Shown here in pieces: positions 33,410 through 42,229 of a stretch of 64,000 nt of DNA. Numbering within the stretch: position 1 is the first letter of the stretch; each line of letters opens with the position of its first letter. Source of the stretch: Nocardia sputorum. GTDB taxonomy: Bacteria; Actinomycetota; Actinomycetes; Mycobacteriales; Mycobacteriaceae. The notes beneath the pieces are model-generated. The model was not told where the DNA came from. It worked only from the letters and a program-made list of their open reading frames with translations, and ran no database searches. A program made the translations under genes and the position numbers. The DNA lies in assembly GCF_027924405.1 (NCBI RefSeq), contig NZ_AP026978.1, positions 1,302,001 to 1,366,000 on the forward strand, given 5' to 3'.

Positions 33410-34249
33410 TTAGAGGCGTGTCGCGGTGTGGACGAGGTCGGCGACGGCTTTGGATCTGCTATGTGGTGGCCAAGCGATGACGGTTGTGACGGGCGGTGCG
33501 TCGGGCACGGGCACGACGGCATGATCGTCGCGTAGCTGGGTTCGCAGCGACTCGGGCACGACCGCGCAGGCCAGTCCGAGCGCGATCAGCTGGAAAAGTT
33601 GGGTATGGTCGCGCACCTGCGGGCCTGGGCCGTCCGGATAGCTGCCATCCCGTCCAGGCCAGCGCGGCAGGGGCAGGTTCGTCAGGGTGTTGACCTCGGC
33701 CAACGACAGATGCGTACGGTTGGCGAGGGGATGACCCGCGGGCAGGACCACGACCTGTTGTTCGGTGTGCAGATCCTCGGCGTCGAATCCGGCTGTCGTG
33801 TCGTAAGGCCGGTGGAGCAGAGCAACGTCGGCACGCCCGGTGCGCAGCAGACCTTCCGGCTGGCCTGGCCCGCACAGCATCACCTCGACCGCCACGGCGC
33901 CCGGTTCGGCGGCGTAGGCGTGCAGCAGCTTCGACAACAGTTCGCTGGACGCTCCGGCCTTGGTGGCCAGCACCACACCGGGCTGGTCGGCCGCGGCGCG
34001 CCGGGTTCGGCGCTCGGCGGCTTCGACCGCGTCGAGCGCGGTCCGGGCCTCCCGCAGCAGCACCGCCCCGGCCTCGGTCAAGGCGATGGCGCGAGCGGTG
34101 CGGTGCAGCAGGACGACTCCGAGTCGCCGTTCGAGCTGCTGGATGGCCCGCGATAGTGGCGGTTGCGCGATCGCGAGCCGTTGTGCCGCCCGCCCGAAGT
34201 GCAACTCCTCGGCGACGGCGACGAAGTATCGCATCTCCCGCGTCTCCAC
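33410..34249 (-). CDS. LysR-family transcriptional regulator
   Basis: 279 residues from GTG 34249 (VETREMRYFVAVAEELHFG). The helix-turn-helix is RAAQRLAIAQPPLSRAIQQLERRLG; residues ~90-275 form the periplasmic-binding-like effector domain. It diverges from an SDR gene (start 34355) and a damaged quinone oxidoreductase gene behind it, so it probably regulates redox enzymes. A longer open frame upstream has no family support. Confidence 0.9.
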   Translation of the reverse strand: METREMRYFVAVAEELHFGRAAQRLAIAQPPLSRAIQQLERRLGVVLLHRTARAIALTEAGAVLLREARTALDAVEAAERRTRRAAADQPGVVLATKAGASSELLSKLLHAYAAEPGAVAVEVMLCGPGQPEGLLRTGRADVALLHRPYDTTAGFDAEDLHTEQQVVVLPAGHPLANRTHLSLAEVNTLTNLPLPRWPGRDGSYPDGPGPQVRDHTQLFQLIALGLACAVVPESLRTQLRDDHAVVPVPDAPPVTTVIAWPPHSRSKAVADLVHTATRL

Positions 34250-34354
34250 CGGGTGATGGTATCCGGCGCTGACCACGATCAATACCCGTGGGGTATCGCC
34301 GCACACCCGATCGGTCTTGGACGCCGCACCCGGAGCCGCAGCAGGATCGGCGGT

Positions 34355-35080
34355 GTGAGTGGACAGACGATCGCGCTGGTGACCGGCGCGAACAAGGGAA
34401 TCGGATACGAGATCGCCGCGGGCCTGGGCACGCTCGGTTGGCGAATCGGTGTGGGCGCGCGCGATCGGCAACGCCGCGACACCGCGGTGGAGAAACTGCG
34501 CGCGGCCGGGGCCGATGCGTTCGGTGTGCCGCTCGACGTGACCGACGACGCCAGTGTGGCCGCGGCGGCCGAATTGATCGCCGACCATGCCGGAGGGCTC
34601 GACGTCCTGGTCAACAACGCCGCGATCACCGGCGGTATGCCGCAGACACCGACCACGGTCGATCCCGCGACCGTGCGAATCGTCGTGGAAACCAACGTGA
34701 TCGGCGTCATCCGGGTCACCAACGCGATGCTGCCGATGCTGCGCGCCTCGGCCTCACCGCGGATCGTCAACATGTCCAGCAGCGTCGGCTCGCTCACCCT
34801 GCAAACCGCACCCGGCATCGACATGGGCCCGGTTCCCGCCGCCTACTTGGCCTCGAAGACCTTCCTCAACGCTCTCACCATCCAATACGTCAAGGAACTG
34901 GGTGATACCAACATCCTGATCAACTCCGGCTGTCCCGGATTCACCGCCACCGACCTCAACGGCTTTCGCGGCGTCCGTACACCGCAACAGGGCGCGGCCA
35001 TCGCGATTCATCTCGCGACCCTGCCCGACGACGGACCGACCGGCGGATTCTTCGACGACGCCGGAACAGTGCCCTGGTGA
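34355..35080 (+). CDS. SDR-family NAD(P)-dependent oxidoreductase
   Basis: 241 residues, classical short-chain dehydrogenase: cofactor loop VTGANKGIGYE at the N terminus, NNAAIT, catalytic Ser in VNMSSSVGSL and the YLASK motif (Tyr-x3-Lys) with the usual PxxxY spacing. The GARDRQR segment after strand 2 suggests NADP preference. GTG 34355 follows AGGATCGG. Seven and a half turns downstream lies the quinone oxidoreductase pseudogene, likely the same operon under the divergent LysR. Confidence 0.93.
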   Translation: MSGQTIALVTGANKGIGYEIAAGLGTLGWRIGVGARDRQRRDTAVEKLRAAGADAFGVPLDVTDDASVAAAAELIADHAGGLDVLVNNAAITGGMPQTPTTVDPATVRIVVETNVIGVIRVTNAMLPMLRASASPRIVNMSSSVGSLTLQTAPGIDMGPVPAAYLASKTFLNALTIQYVKELGDTNILINSGCPGFTATDLNGFRGVRTPQQGAAIAIHLATLPDDGPTGGFFDDAGTVPW

Positions 35081-35121
35081 CAAGAACACCGCGCGTCGCG
35101 CATCGGAGGAGAAGCAAGACC

Positions 35122-35913
35122 ATGACAAAGGCAGTCAGATACGACGAGTTCGGCGGAATCGAGGTCTTGCGGGTCGACGACGTCGACCGCCCCGTGCCTG
35201 ATGACGGGCAGATCTTGGTTCGGGTGAAGGCGGCAGGCATCAACCGTGGTGAGGCGGCCATCCGCACCGGCGCGATGGCCGACATCTTTCCTTCGACATT
35301 TCCGTCCGGGCAAGGCAGCGATCTCGCCGGGGTCGTCGCCGAGGTCGGCGCCGGAGTCGACCGATTCTCGGTCGGCGACGAGGTGATCGGATTCTCCGAG
35401 ATGCGGGCAGCCCAGGCCGAGTTGATCCTGGTCGACGTCGACAACCTCATACCCAAACCGAAGAACGTCTCATGGGAGGTGGCGGGTGGCCTCTATGTCG
35501 CCGGAGCCACCGTCATCGGCTTGGCGAGCCGGCACAACCACGAGTGGCTGCGAAGTAACGGCGTGATCCCGGTCGCCTACAGTGACCGCGCCATCGACCG
35601 GATCAAGGCCGCCGCACCGGGCGGCATCGATGCCTTCATCGACACCCACGGCGGCGGGTACGCCGAACTGGCCCTTGCCCTCGGCGTCACGGTCGAGCGG
35701 ATCGACACCATCGCCGATTTCGCGGCGGCCGCGAAGTACGGAGTCAAGACCGAACCCGGAACCGACGCCAGGCCGGGCGCCATACCGCGGCGAAGCTGTC
35801 GGCTTGGCCGCGCCGCACTGCCGGGAGGCCCATATCTGCGGCGGACTCGACGCGCGTCATGGTGGTGGAACAGCGAAGTGATCATCTCGGAAGCACTTCT
35901 TCGGATCGGTTAG
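35122..35913 (+). pseudogene. Zinc-binding/quinone oxidoreductase with internal deletion and frameshift
   Basis: Residues 1-125 are a good MDR-family N-terminal domain (AVRYDEFGGIEVLRVDDV, GINRGEAAIRTG, GQGSDLAGVVAEVG). Then WEVAGGLYVAGAT joins directly to TVIGLASRHNHEWLR: about 35 residues that should carry the GGVG cofactor loop of the Rossmann fold are missing in frame. After YGVKTEP the last ~60 codons leave the family pattern (Arg- and Trp-rich), as from a frameshift. It cannot bind NADPH normally, so it is almost surely inactive. Confidence 0.8.
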
Positions 35914-35999
35914 GCATGGTGGGGCGCAAATCGATGGAAAGCGGCCGTGCATGGGATCTCCCTCGGACGGTCGGGGTTTCGGCGGGAACCGATCCGATG

Positions 36000-36896
36000 T
36001 CAGTGTTGGTGGGGTGCGTGGGCAGGCAGGGTGAAGGCCGCCGTGCGGACGGTTCCCTCGTGCTTGAAGTCGAGGAACAGGCGGTAGGTCCCGGGTCCGG
36101 GCGCGGCGGTGTGGAAGGCGATATCCGGGCCGGGGGCGGTCACTCCGTCGCCGGGCTCGCCATTCGGGTGGACGTGGACGTAAGCCAGGTCGCCGGCCCG
36201 GATGACCACGAGGTGTCCGAAGGCCGCTAGGTAGGGCTGCAGGTCGGTGACCGGGGCGCCGTCCTTGCGGACGGTGAGGGTGAGGAGACCGCCGTCGCCC
36301 GTGGTGAGTTCGCCGCCCAGTTCCACCTCGTAGCCGTCCACGACGGTGATGCGGGCCGGGGTGGGAACCGGGAGCGGGGCGTACGTTCCGGCGAGGGCGA
36401 GGTCCGCTCCGAGGGTGATGGTGCGGCCGAGGTCGCGGGGTGCGATATCGGTGAAGACTCGGTAGGCGCCTGCCTCGGGCAGGTCGAGACGCACCGACCA
36501 GGTGCCGTCGGCGCCGAGCTGCGGATGGACATGCCAGAAGCCGGTCAGTTCCCGACGAACAACGATCAGATGCAGGTCCCGGTCGTGGATGGGGGTGTAG
36601 TCGGTGACGGGCTGCCCGTCCGGACCGATGATGCGGAACCGGAAGTCGATCTCGCCCGGCTGTAGCACGGTGTTCTCCAGCTCGAGCGAGTACCCGTCCT
36701 GGGTGATCAGCAGCCCACCGGGAACGGCTGAAGCGTCGTGATGGGAATGTCCGGTGGCATGGGCCGGGTGATGGCCGCTGTGTGCATGACCTGAGCCGTG
36801 TCCGGCATGTTCGGCAGGGGCGGCGGCGTGTCCGCCGTCTCCCGGGTGGTGCCCGTGGATGGCGTGCAGGGCGTGGAGATGGTTCGAGGTGCTCAT
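36000..36896 (-). CDS. Histidine-rich protein, probably copper-linked, unknown function
   Basis: 298 residues. The first ~60 contain about 20 His in HHxxH-, HGHH- and HSGHH-like groups, a metal-binding stretch. The rest forms two similar beta-rich halves (LLITQDGYSLELENTVLQPGE ... DLHLIVVRRELTGFWHVHP; ITVVDGYEVELGGELTTG ... HLVVIRAGDLAYVHVHP), each ending in a His-Val-His motif that suggests a second metal site. No signal peptide is evident. It lies across two CsoR-like boxes from an MFS pump. ATG 36896 follows no strong ribosome site. Confidence 0.75.
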   Translation of the reverse strand: MSTSNHLHALHAIHGHHPGDGGHAAAPAEHAGHGSGHAHSGHHPAHATGHSHHDASAVPGGLLITQDGYSLELENTVLQPGEIDFRFRIIGPDGQPVTDYTPIHDRDLHLIVVRRELTGFWHVHPQLGADGTWSVRLDLPEAGAYRVFTDIAPRDLGRTITLGADLALAGTYAPLPVPTPARITVVDGYEVELGGELTTGDGGLLTLTVRKDGAPVTDLQPYLAAFGHLVVIRAGDLAYVHVHPNGEPGDGVTAPGPDIAFHTAAPGPGTYRLFLDFKHEGTVRTAAFTLPAHAPHQH

Positions 36897-36942
36897 CGTC
36901 CTGATCTTCCTGTTGTCGTCGGCAGCGGGACATCGAAACCAT

Positions 36943-36959
36943 ATACCCCCTATGGGTAT
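36943..36959. promoter_or_regulatory. CsoR/RicR-like operator 1
   Basis: ATACCC-CCTAT-GGGTAT, a perfect inverted repeat with the TACCC...GGGTA core of actinobacterial CsoR-family copper operators. It lies 46 bases before the His-rich gene's ATG. The cognate CsoR gene is not in the window. Confidence 0.7.
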
Positions 36960-37003
36960 GAGGCAAGTGAAAGTTGTTGCGCCTTTCGGCGTATGACGCG
37001 GGC

Positions 37004-37034
37004 TTGACACATAGATACCCCATGGGGGTATGGT
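37004..37034 (+). promoter_or_regulatory. Promoter with CsoR-like operator 2 for the MFS gene
   Basis: TTGACA (37004-37009) and TATGGT (37029-37034) are separated by 19 bases that contain the perfect dyad ATACCCC-ATG-GGGGTAT (37015-37031). The dyad matches the TACCC...GGGTA type of operator 1. The long spacer with the dyad in its centre would also fit a MerR-family activator. Confidence 0.7.
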
Positions 37035-37075
37035 GGCGAGCCTGTTGAGTTCCCGATACCGAAAGGTGAACCGAA

Positions 37076-38500
37076 ATGTCTGTCCGAACTGCGCCATCCA
37101 CGCGAAAGTGGCTGGCCCTCGCGGTGATTGCCGCTGCTCAGTTCATGGTCATCATGGACACCTCGATCATCGGCATCGCGCTGCCGAAGATGCAGGCCGA
37201 ACTCGGGTTCTCCCAGGAGAACTTGACCTGGGTCTTCAATGCCTACGTCGTTGCCTTCGGCGGATTGCTGCTGCTCGGAGGACGACTATCGGACCTGCTG
37301 GGTGCCCGCCGGGTGTTCGGAGGGGGCTGGCTGGTCTTGCTCGCCGGTTCGGTGATCGCCGGCGCGGCGGGCACTGTGGGCGTCGAGCTCGCCGGCCGCG
37401 CCGTGCAGGGCGCCGGCGCGGCACTGATCGCGCCCTCGGCGCTGACATTGCTGATGATGCTGTTCGGGTCCTCGCCGCAGGAGCTGACGAAAGCTCTCGC
37501 TGTCTACGGCGCGGCGGCCCCGGCCGGCGGTACCGCGGGCGTCTTCCTCGGCGGTGTCATCACCGAGTACGTCAGCTGGCCTTGGGTCTTCTACATCAAT
37601 ATCCCGATCGCGATTCTCGCTTTGATCGCCGTCCCCGCCCTGATGCCGAGTGCGCCTGCGCGTTCGGGGTCGGTCGATCTGCTCGGAGCGGTCTCGGTGA
37701 CCGCCGGATTGGCTGTGGCCGTCTACGGAATAGTGCGGGCGCCTGAGGTCGGCTGGAATTCCGGACAGACCTGGGTGGTCCTCGGCGCGGCGGCCGCGTT
37801 GCTCGCCGGTTTCGTCTGGGTTCAGTCCCGGCGTACCGAGCCTCTGATGCGTCTGGGCATCTTCGCGGCGCCGAACCTCGCCGCCGCCAACATCGCTCAG
37901 CTGCTACTGGGCGCGGCGTGGGTACCGATGTGGTTCTTCCTGAATCTGTACCTGCAGCAAGTGCTGGGCTACAGCGCGTTTCCCTCCGGTGCGGCGCTGC
38001 TGCCGATGACAACCTTGATCATGCTCGGAATGATCGTCCTGGCTCCACGGGCGATGCAGCGCTTCGGCGCCAAGCCGATGATCGTGACGGGCTTGGTGGT
38101 GCTCGGCCTGGGTCTGGGCATCATGGCGCTCGTGCGTCCGACCGGCAACTTCTGGGCTGATGTGCTGCCCGCCTCGCTGGTCGCCGCCGCAGGCATGTCC
38201 TTGGCGTTCATTCCGTCGCTGGGCACCGCCATCTCCGCGGCGCGACCGGAGGAGGGTGGTCTGGCCTCCGGCATCGTCAATGTGAGCTACCAGGTCGGTT
38301 CCGCTCTCGGTCTGGCCGCGATGACGGCGGTTGCGACCGCCTACGGCACGGACGACCTCGGTGATCTGCCGAGGCTGACCGACGGCTTCTCCGCGGCTTT
38401 CCTGGGCGCGGCGGTCATCGCCCTCGCGGGCGCGGGTATCGCAGCGGGCACCATGCGAAGCCCAGCGCCGGCACTGGTACCCGAACCGTCTGAGAGATGA
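37076..38500 (+). CDS. MFS transporter, DHA2 family
   Basis: 474 residues with about fourteen membrane segments. Motifs as in EmrB/QacA pumps: IMDTSIIGIALPKMQ in helix 1, GGRLSDLLGARR (motif A), RAVQGAGAALIAPSALTLL (motif B) and GGVITEYVSWPWVFYINIP. ATG 37076 follows AAAGGTGA. Metal-type operators in its promoter and the divergent His-rich gene suggest induction by copper or a related stress; whether it exports metal-complexing molecules is speculation. Confidence 0.92.
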   Translation: MSVRTAPSTRKWLALAVIAAAQFMVIMDTSIIGIALPKMQAELGFSQENLTWVFNAYVVAFGGLLLLGGRLSDLLGARRVFGGGWLVLLAGSVIAGAAGTVGVELAGRAVQGAGAALIAPSALTLLMMLFGSSPQELTKALAVYGAAAPAGGTAGVFLGGVITEYVSWPWVFYINIPIAILALIAVPALMPSAPARSGSVDLLGAVSVTAGLAVAVYGIVRAPEVGWNSGQTWVVLGAAAALLAGFVWVQSRRTEPLMRLGIFAAPNLAAANIAQLLLGAAWVPMWFFLNLYLQQVLGYSAFPSGAALLPMTTLIMLGMIVLAPRAMQRFGAKPMIVTGLVVLGLGLGIMALVRPTGNFWADVLPASLVAAAGMSLAFIPSLGTAISAARPEEGGLASGIVNVSYQVGSALGLAAMTAVATAYGTDDLGDLPRLTDGFSAAFLGAAVIALAGAGIAAGTMRSPAPALVPEPSER

Positions 38501-38898
38501 CTCTGAGGAGTATCCAGACGCTTCGAAGCCGGGCCTGGTCGCAGAGGATGCAAATGATATCCGCTACGACCAGGCCGGCCCGTGGAGATTCCGCCCCTGC
38601 GCGCGCAACCGGATGCTCGTCGAACTCGTCGGTGACGACGACGTCGTGTCGGTCGAGCTGGTCCAGCCCCTCGGGCTGACCGGGCGTGAGGCGGTGCCCA
38701 TCATCGAGACCGCGCGCACGGGATCGTCGCACATGCGGGAGTACCTGCTCGGTCAGCCGCGCCCGGAGAAACAGCGGCCCAGCCGCCGCGACAACCAGGG
38801 ATTTGCGACGCGGTAGTCGTGTGCTTTTCCGGCGGAGATGGGTAACCGCTCGATGTTCTGAGAGCGGCCCCGCCGAAGCACCCGTACGGAGAAGCATC
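38501..38898 (+). other. Gap with one doubtful small frame
   Basis: About 400 bases. The best frame (ATG 38613 to TAG 38816, 67 residues, MLVELVGDDDVVSVELVQ...) is open far upstream to within the end of the MFS gene but has no proper start with a ribosome site and no recognised family; it might be a worn-out gene end. The reverse strand has a 161-codon frame without family resemblance. No strong hairpin was seen. Confidence 0.3.
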
Positions 38899-39720
38899 AT
38901 GACCCAGACGAATCATCCGCAGGCCTCGTCTACCGCCGAGCGGATCGCGCAGAACGGCGTGTTCGCGGGGCTCGCTCGCGCGGGCTATGTCATGTCCGGG
39001 CTCGTCCACCTGCTCATCGGCTATATCGCCATCCGGCTCGCGTTCGGCGGCGAGGGCAGCGCGGATCAGTCCGGGGCCATGGCCGAACTCGCCGACAAGC
39101 CCGGCGGCGCCATCACCCTCTGGGTGGCTACGGTCGCGTTTCTGCTGATGGCGCTGTGGCGACTGGTGGAGACGATGTTGGGCCACGCGTCCAAACCCGC
39201 TTCCGACAGCAAGAAATCCGAAGCGTTCGACCGGGTCAAAGCGTTCTCACTGTTCGTGGTCTACCTGGGATTGGCGATCACCGCGTTCCGTTTCGCCCAG
39301 GGTAGTGGCCAGTCCAGCAGCAGCCAGAGTGTCGGACTCACCGCACGCTTGATGCAGCACACGGCGGGAACGGTCGCTCTGGTGGTGGGCGGGCTGGTCA
39401 TCATCGGGGTCGGCGGCTACCACGTGTACAAGGGCGCGAGCCAGAGCTTCCTCGACGATCTCCGCGGCAGCCAGGGCGCCTTCGTGCGGCGGCTCGGCAC
39501 CGTGGGATACATCGCGAAGGGGCTGGCCGTCGCCGCGGTCGGGCTGCTGGTGATCCTCGCCGCGACGCAATCCGATCCGAACAAGTCCGCCGGACTGGAC
39601 GGAGCCATCAAGACGCTCGGCGCGCAACCCTTCGGAATGGCTCTGCTCCTCGTCGCCGGGCTGGGCATCATCACCTACGGGCTCTACAGCTTCGTCATGG
39701 CCCGCAGCGCCAAGATGTAG
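38899..39720 (+). CDS. DUF1206 integral membrane protein
   Basis: 273 residues with six membrane segments in three pairs, the pattern of DUF1206 (three repeats, each with a short polar start and a Gly-rich helix): ARAGYVMSGLVHLLIGYIAI, AFSLFVVYLGLAITAFRFAQG, TVGYIAKGLAVAAVGLLVI. Function is unknown; it is common in actinobacteria. ATG 38899 is preceded by ACGGAGAAG. It converges with the methyltransferase gene 6 bases later. Confidence 0.9.
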   Translation: MTQTNHPQASSTAERIAQNGVFAGLARAGYVMSGLVHLLIGYIAIRLAFGGEGSADQSGAMAELADKPGGAITLWVATVAFLLMALWRLVETMLGHASKPASDSKKSEAFDRVKAFSLFVVYLGLAITAFRFAQGSGQSSSSQSVGLTARLMQHTAGTVALVVGGLVIIGVGGYHVYKGASQSFLDDLRGSQGAFVRRLGTVGYIAKGLAVAAVGLLVILAATQSDPNKSAGLDGAIKTLGAQPFGMALLLVAGLGIITYGLYSFVMARSAKM

Positions 39721-39726
39721 CGAAAG

Positions 39727-40617
39727 CTAGCGCTCCGCGATCAGCAGCCTGGGCTGCCGCCACAGGTCGTCGAGGTCGTCGGGGAGGTCCTCCACCGAAC
39801 GCCCGTAGGACGCGGCCAGCTCGCTCGGGCTGAAGCGCCGCACCGACCAGCCGTGATCGGCCAGCCACTGCGCTGGATCGGCCCGCTCGTCGTCGTAGAA
39901 CAGCTCGGCCGGATCGACGTCGCCGAACGGGTTGTAGCGATCGAAGTACTTCGACTCGATGCTCGCGAAGCGTGTGACGTCGACGCCCGCCACGAAGCTC
40001 TCCACGGCGAGCCGGCTGCCGGAGGCGGACAGCTCATCGATGTGCTGGAACAACCGGTCCTGCGCCGCACCGGGAAGGTAGGGCAACAGCCCCTCCGCCG
40101 ACCATGCGGTGGGTGCGCCGGGCGCGAATCCCGCGGCACGCAGAGCGGCGGGCCAGTCCTCGCGCAGGTCGACGGCCACCGTTCGCCGGTCGGCCTTCGG
40201 CCGCGCACCGTGCTCGGTGAGCACCTTCTCCTTGAACTCGAGGACTTTGGGCTGATCGATCTCGAACACGGTGGTTCCGGCGGGCCAGTCGAGACGATGC
40301 GCCCGCGCGTCCAATCCCGCGGCGACGATCACGGCTTGCCGGACGCCCGCCGCCGCGGCCGAGGAGAAGAAATCGTCGAAGAACTTCGTGCGGAAGCCCA
40401 TGAATCCGGGGACCAGCGGAATACCGTCGAGCCGGGAGGGGTCCGCCAGCAGCTCGGTGAAATGCGGATGGCCCGAAGCCGCGACGAACAGCGGCGCGTA
40501 CTCGTCCCGGATCAGTGGATCGGGTGCAGCCGCCTCCAGCGCCCGGAACGTCGCCACCCCCAACGCGGTGAGCCCGACGCTGCTGACGATGTCCCACACG
40601 TCTCCCTCGGTTCGCAT
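39727..40617 (-). CDS. Class I SAM-dependent methyltransferase (TIGR00027-type)
   Basis: 296 residues of the leucine-carboxyl-methyltransferase-like group frequent in mycobacteria and Nocardia: the SAM-binding segment is VIVAAGLDARAHRLDWP followed by VFEIDQPKVLEFK, the family marker, and EGLLPYLPGAAQDRLF later. The natural acceptor is unknown in most members. It lies 14 bases downstream of the amine-oxidase gene in the same direction, so both are probably one transcript; the two may modify the same metabolite. Confidence 0.9.
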   Translation of the reverse strand: MRTEGDVWDIVSSVGLTALGVATFRALEAAAPDPLIRDEYAPLFVAASGHPHFTELLADPSRLDGIPLVPGFMGFRTKFFDDFFSSAAAAGVRQAVIVAAGLDARAHRLDWPAGTTVFEIDQPKVLEFKEKVLTEHGARPKADRRTVAVDLREDWPAALRAAGFAPGAPTAWSAEGLLPYLPGAAQDRLFQHIDELSASGSRLAVESFVAGVDVTRFASIESKYFDRYNPFGDVDPAELFYDDERADPAQWLADHGWSVRRFSPSELAASYGRSVEDLPDDLDDLWRQPRLLIAER

Positions 40618-40631
40618 CACCGCACCGCCCT

Positions 40632-41996
40632 TCAGCCGACCACGGCCGTCTCGTGTTCCATCACTTCGCTGGCCGCGCGTTCGCCGGAGCGGACGGCCCC
40701 GTCGATCCAGCCGCACATGACCGCGGAGCTCTCCGTGCCCGCCCAGTGGATGCGGCCGCACGGCTCGCGCAACGCATGGCCGAACTCGGTGAGCACACCG
40801 GTCGGCGCGTGACTGAGCATCCCGCCGCCGGAGTAACGCTCGGTGCTCCAGTTCTGCTCGACGAAGTCGACGGGTGCGCCGGCCTTGCGGCCGAATCGCT
40901 CGACGAGTGCGTCGAGCACGGCGCGCCTGCGCTCGGTGTCGTCGAGCCGGCCGACCTGGCGCGCGATGGGTCCCTCGATGACGACGCACAGGACGCCCGG
41001 GTGCCCGGTGTCCCCGCACGCATCGATGGTGACGGTCGCAGGCGAACCCGGAGCGACGGACTGTCCCGATAGGCCGTCGTCGCGCCAGAACGGCTCGTCA
41101 TAGACGACGGAGGTCTTGATGATCGAGCCGCTCGGCATACGTTGGTGCAGGAAAGAGCGATCGGCGGGCAACATCGGCCGGTAGGAGATCTGGCCCGCGA
41201 TCGCGAGGGGAACGGCCACGATCGCCCGGCGCGCGCGCACCGTCATGCCGGTCGCGCGGACCATCACCCCCTCGTCGTCCTGGTGGATGCAGCGGACGGG
41301 CTGGGAGAGGTGGATCGAGTCGCCTAGTTCGGCCGCCATCGGCCGGTAGATCGCGCCCATGCCCCCGATCGGCCGGGCGTCCTGCGCCGCGTCTTTGACG
41401 CCCAGAACGAAGCTGGGCCCGCCACCCGAGGCCATCTGGAACAGCACGAAAAGCAACGACACCTCCGAAGCCGCCGAGGTGTAGCAGCCGGCTATGGCGG
41501 TCTCGAGCAGGTCGTGCGCGGGTTTGGACAGGACATTGGTTTCCAACCAGTGCGCCAGACTGACCTGATCCCACTTGTCGGCCTTCTTCGCCGCCCACGG
41601 TGCTTCCAGCGGAACCGCCTTGCACATATGTCCCAGTTCGAGGAACACCGCGCCGAGGTTCATCGCCGCCCACGGGCTCATGGTCCAGGGAATCGTGCCC
41701 GTGTAGCGGTGCTGCTTGCCGTCGACCACCATCATGGCCTCGCCGTCGGTGTACTGCTTGTAGCTCGGCACTCCGAACTCGGTCATCAGCGCCTGGATGC
41801 GGTCTTGGCCCGGCCCGATCCAGGCGCCGCCGCGGTCGATCCACGCACCGTCGGCGCGCATTTCGGTGAAGGTGCGTCCGCCGAGCCGGTCGCGGGCTTC
41901 CAGCAGCGCCACCGATCGGCCCATCTGTTTCAGCCGCAATGCGGCCGTCAATCCCGCGAATCCCCCGCCGATTACGCAAAAGTCGACGTCTGTCAT
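40632..41996 (-). CDS. Flavin-containing amine oxidase
   Basis: 454 residues. The FAD dinucleotide-binding motif FCVIGGGFAGLTAALRL opens the protein, then EARDRLGGRTFT (GG doublet motif) and the C-terminal FAD loop GRIHWAGTESS. This is the monoamine/putrescine oxidase fold; it oxidises primary amines with oxygen to aldehyde, ammonia and peroxide. No secretion signal. ATG 41996 starts the conserved strand. The divergent partner is the P450 gene at 42230, 233 bases away. Confidence 0.93.
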   Translation of the reverse strand: MTDVDFCVIGGGFAGLTAALRLKQMGRSVALLEARDRLGGRTFTEMRADGAWIDRGGAWIGPGQDRIQALMTEFGVPSYKQYTDGEAMMVVDGKQHRYTGTIPWTMSPWAAMNLGAVFLELGHMCKAVPLEAPWAAKKADKWDQVSLAHWLETNVLSKPAHDLLETAIAGCYTSAASEVSLLFVLFQMASGGGPSFVLGVKDAAQDARPIGGMGAIYRPMAAELGDSIHLSQPVRCIHQDDEGVMVRATGMTVRARRAIVAVPLAIAGQISYRPMLPADRSFLHQRMPSGSIIKTSVVYDEPFWRDDGLSGQSVAPGSPATVTIDACGDTGHPGVLCVVIEGPIARQVGRLDDTERRRAVLDALVERFGRKAGAPVDFVEQNWSTERYSGGGMLSHAPTGVLTEFGHALREPCGRIHWAGTESSAVMCGWIDGAVRSGERAASEVMEHETAVVG

Positions 41997-42229
41997 GGCG
42001 TGCCGTCCTCGGGTCGCAGTTCTGCGCACGGCCGCCGTGTTCCCTGCGCTGGACCGGCGCACTCGGCACAGCGGGTGCGATTAGCCTTCGATCAGGTCTA
42101 CGCGTCGAATCTCGGGCAATTCTATAGCAAATAGCGCGGGCCGGTCACTTCGATGCGTTTCCGGTGCAGGCGGCAGGCAAGCTGCCTAGGCTCACGAATC
42201 TTGCTGCCCGATCGCCTGGAGCTTTCTCG

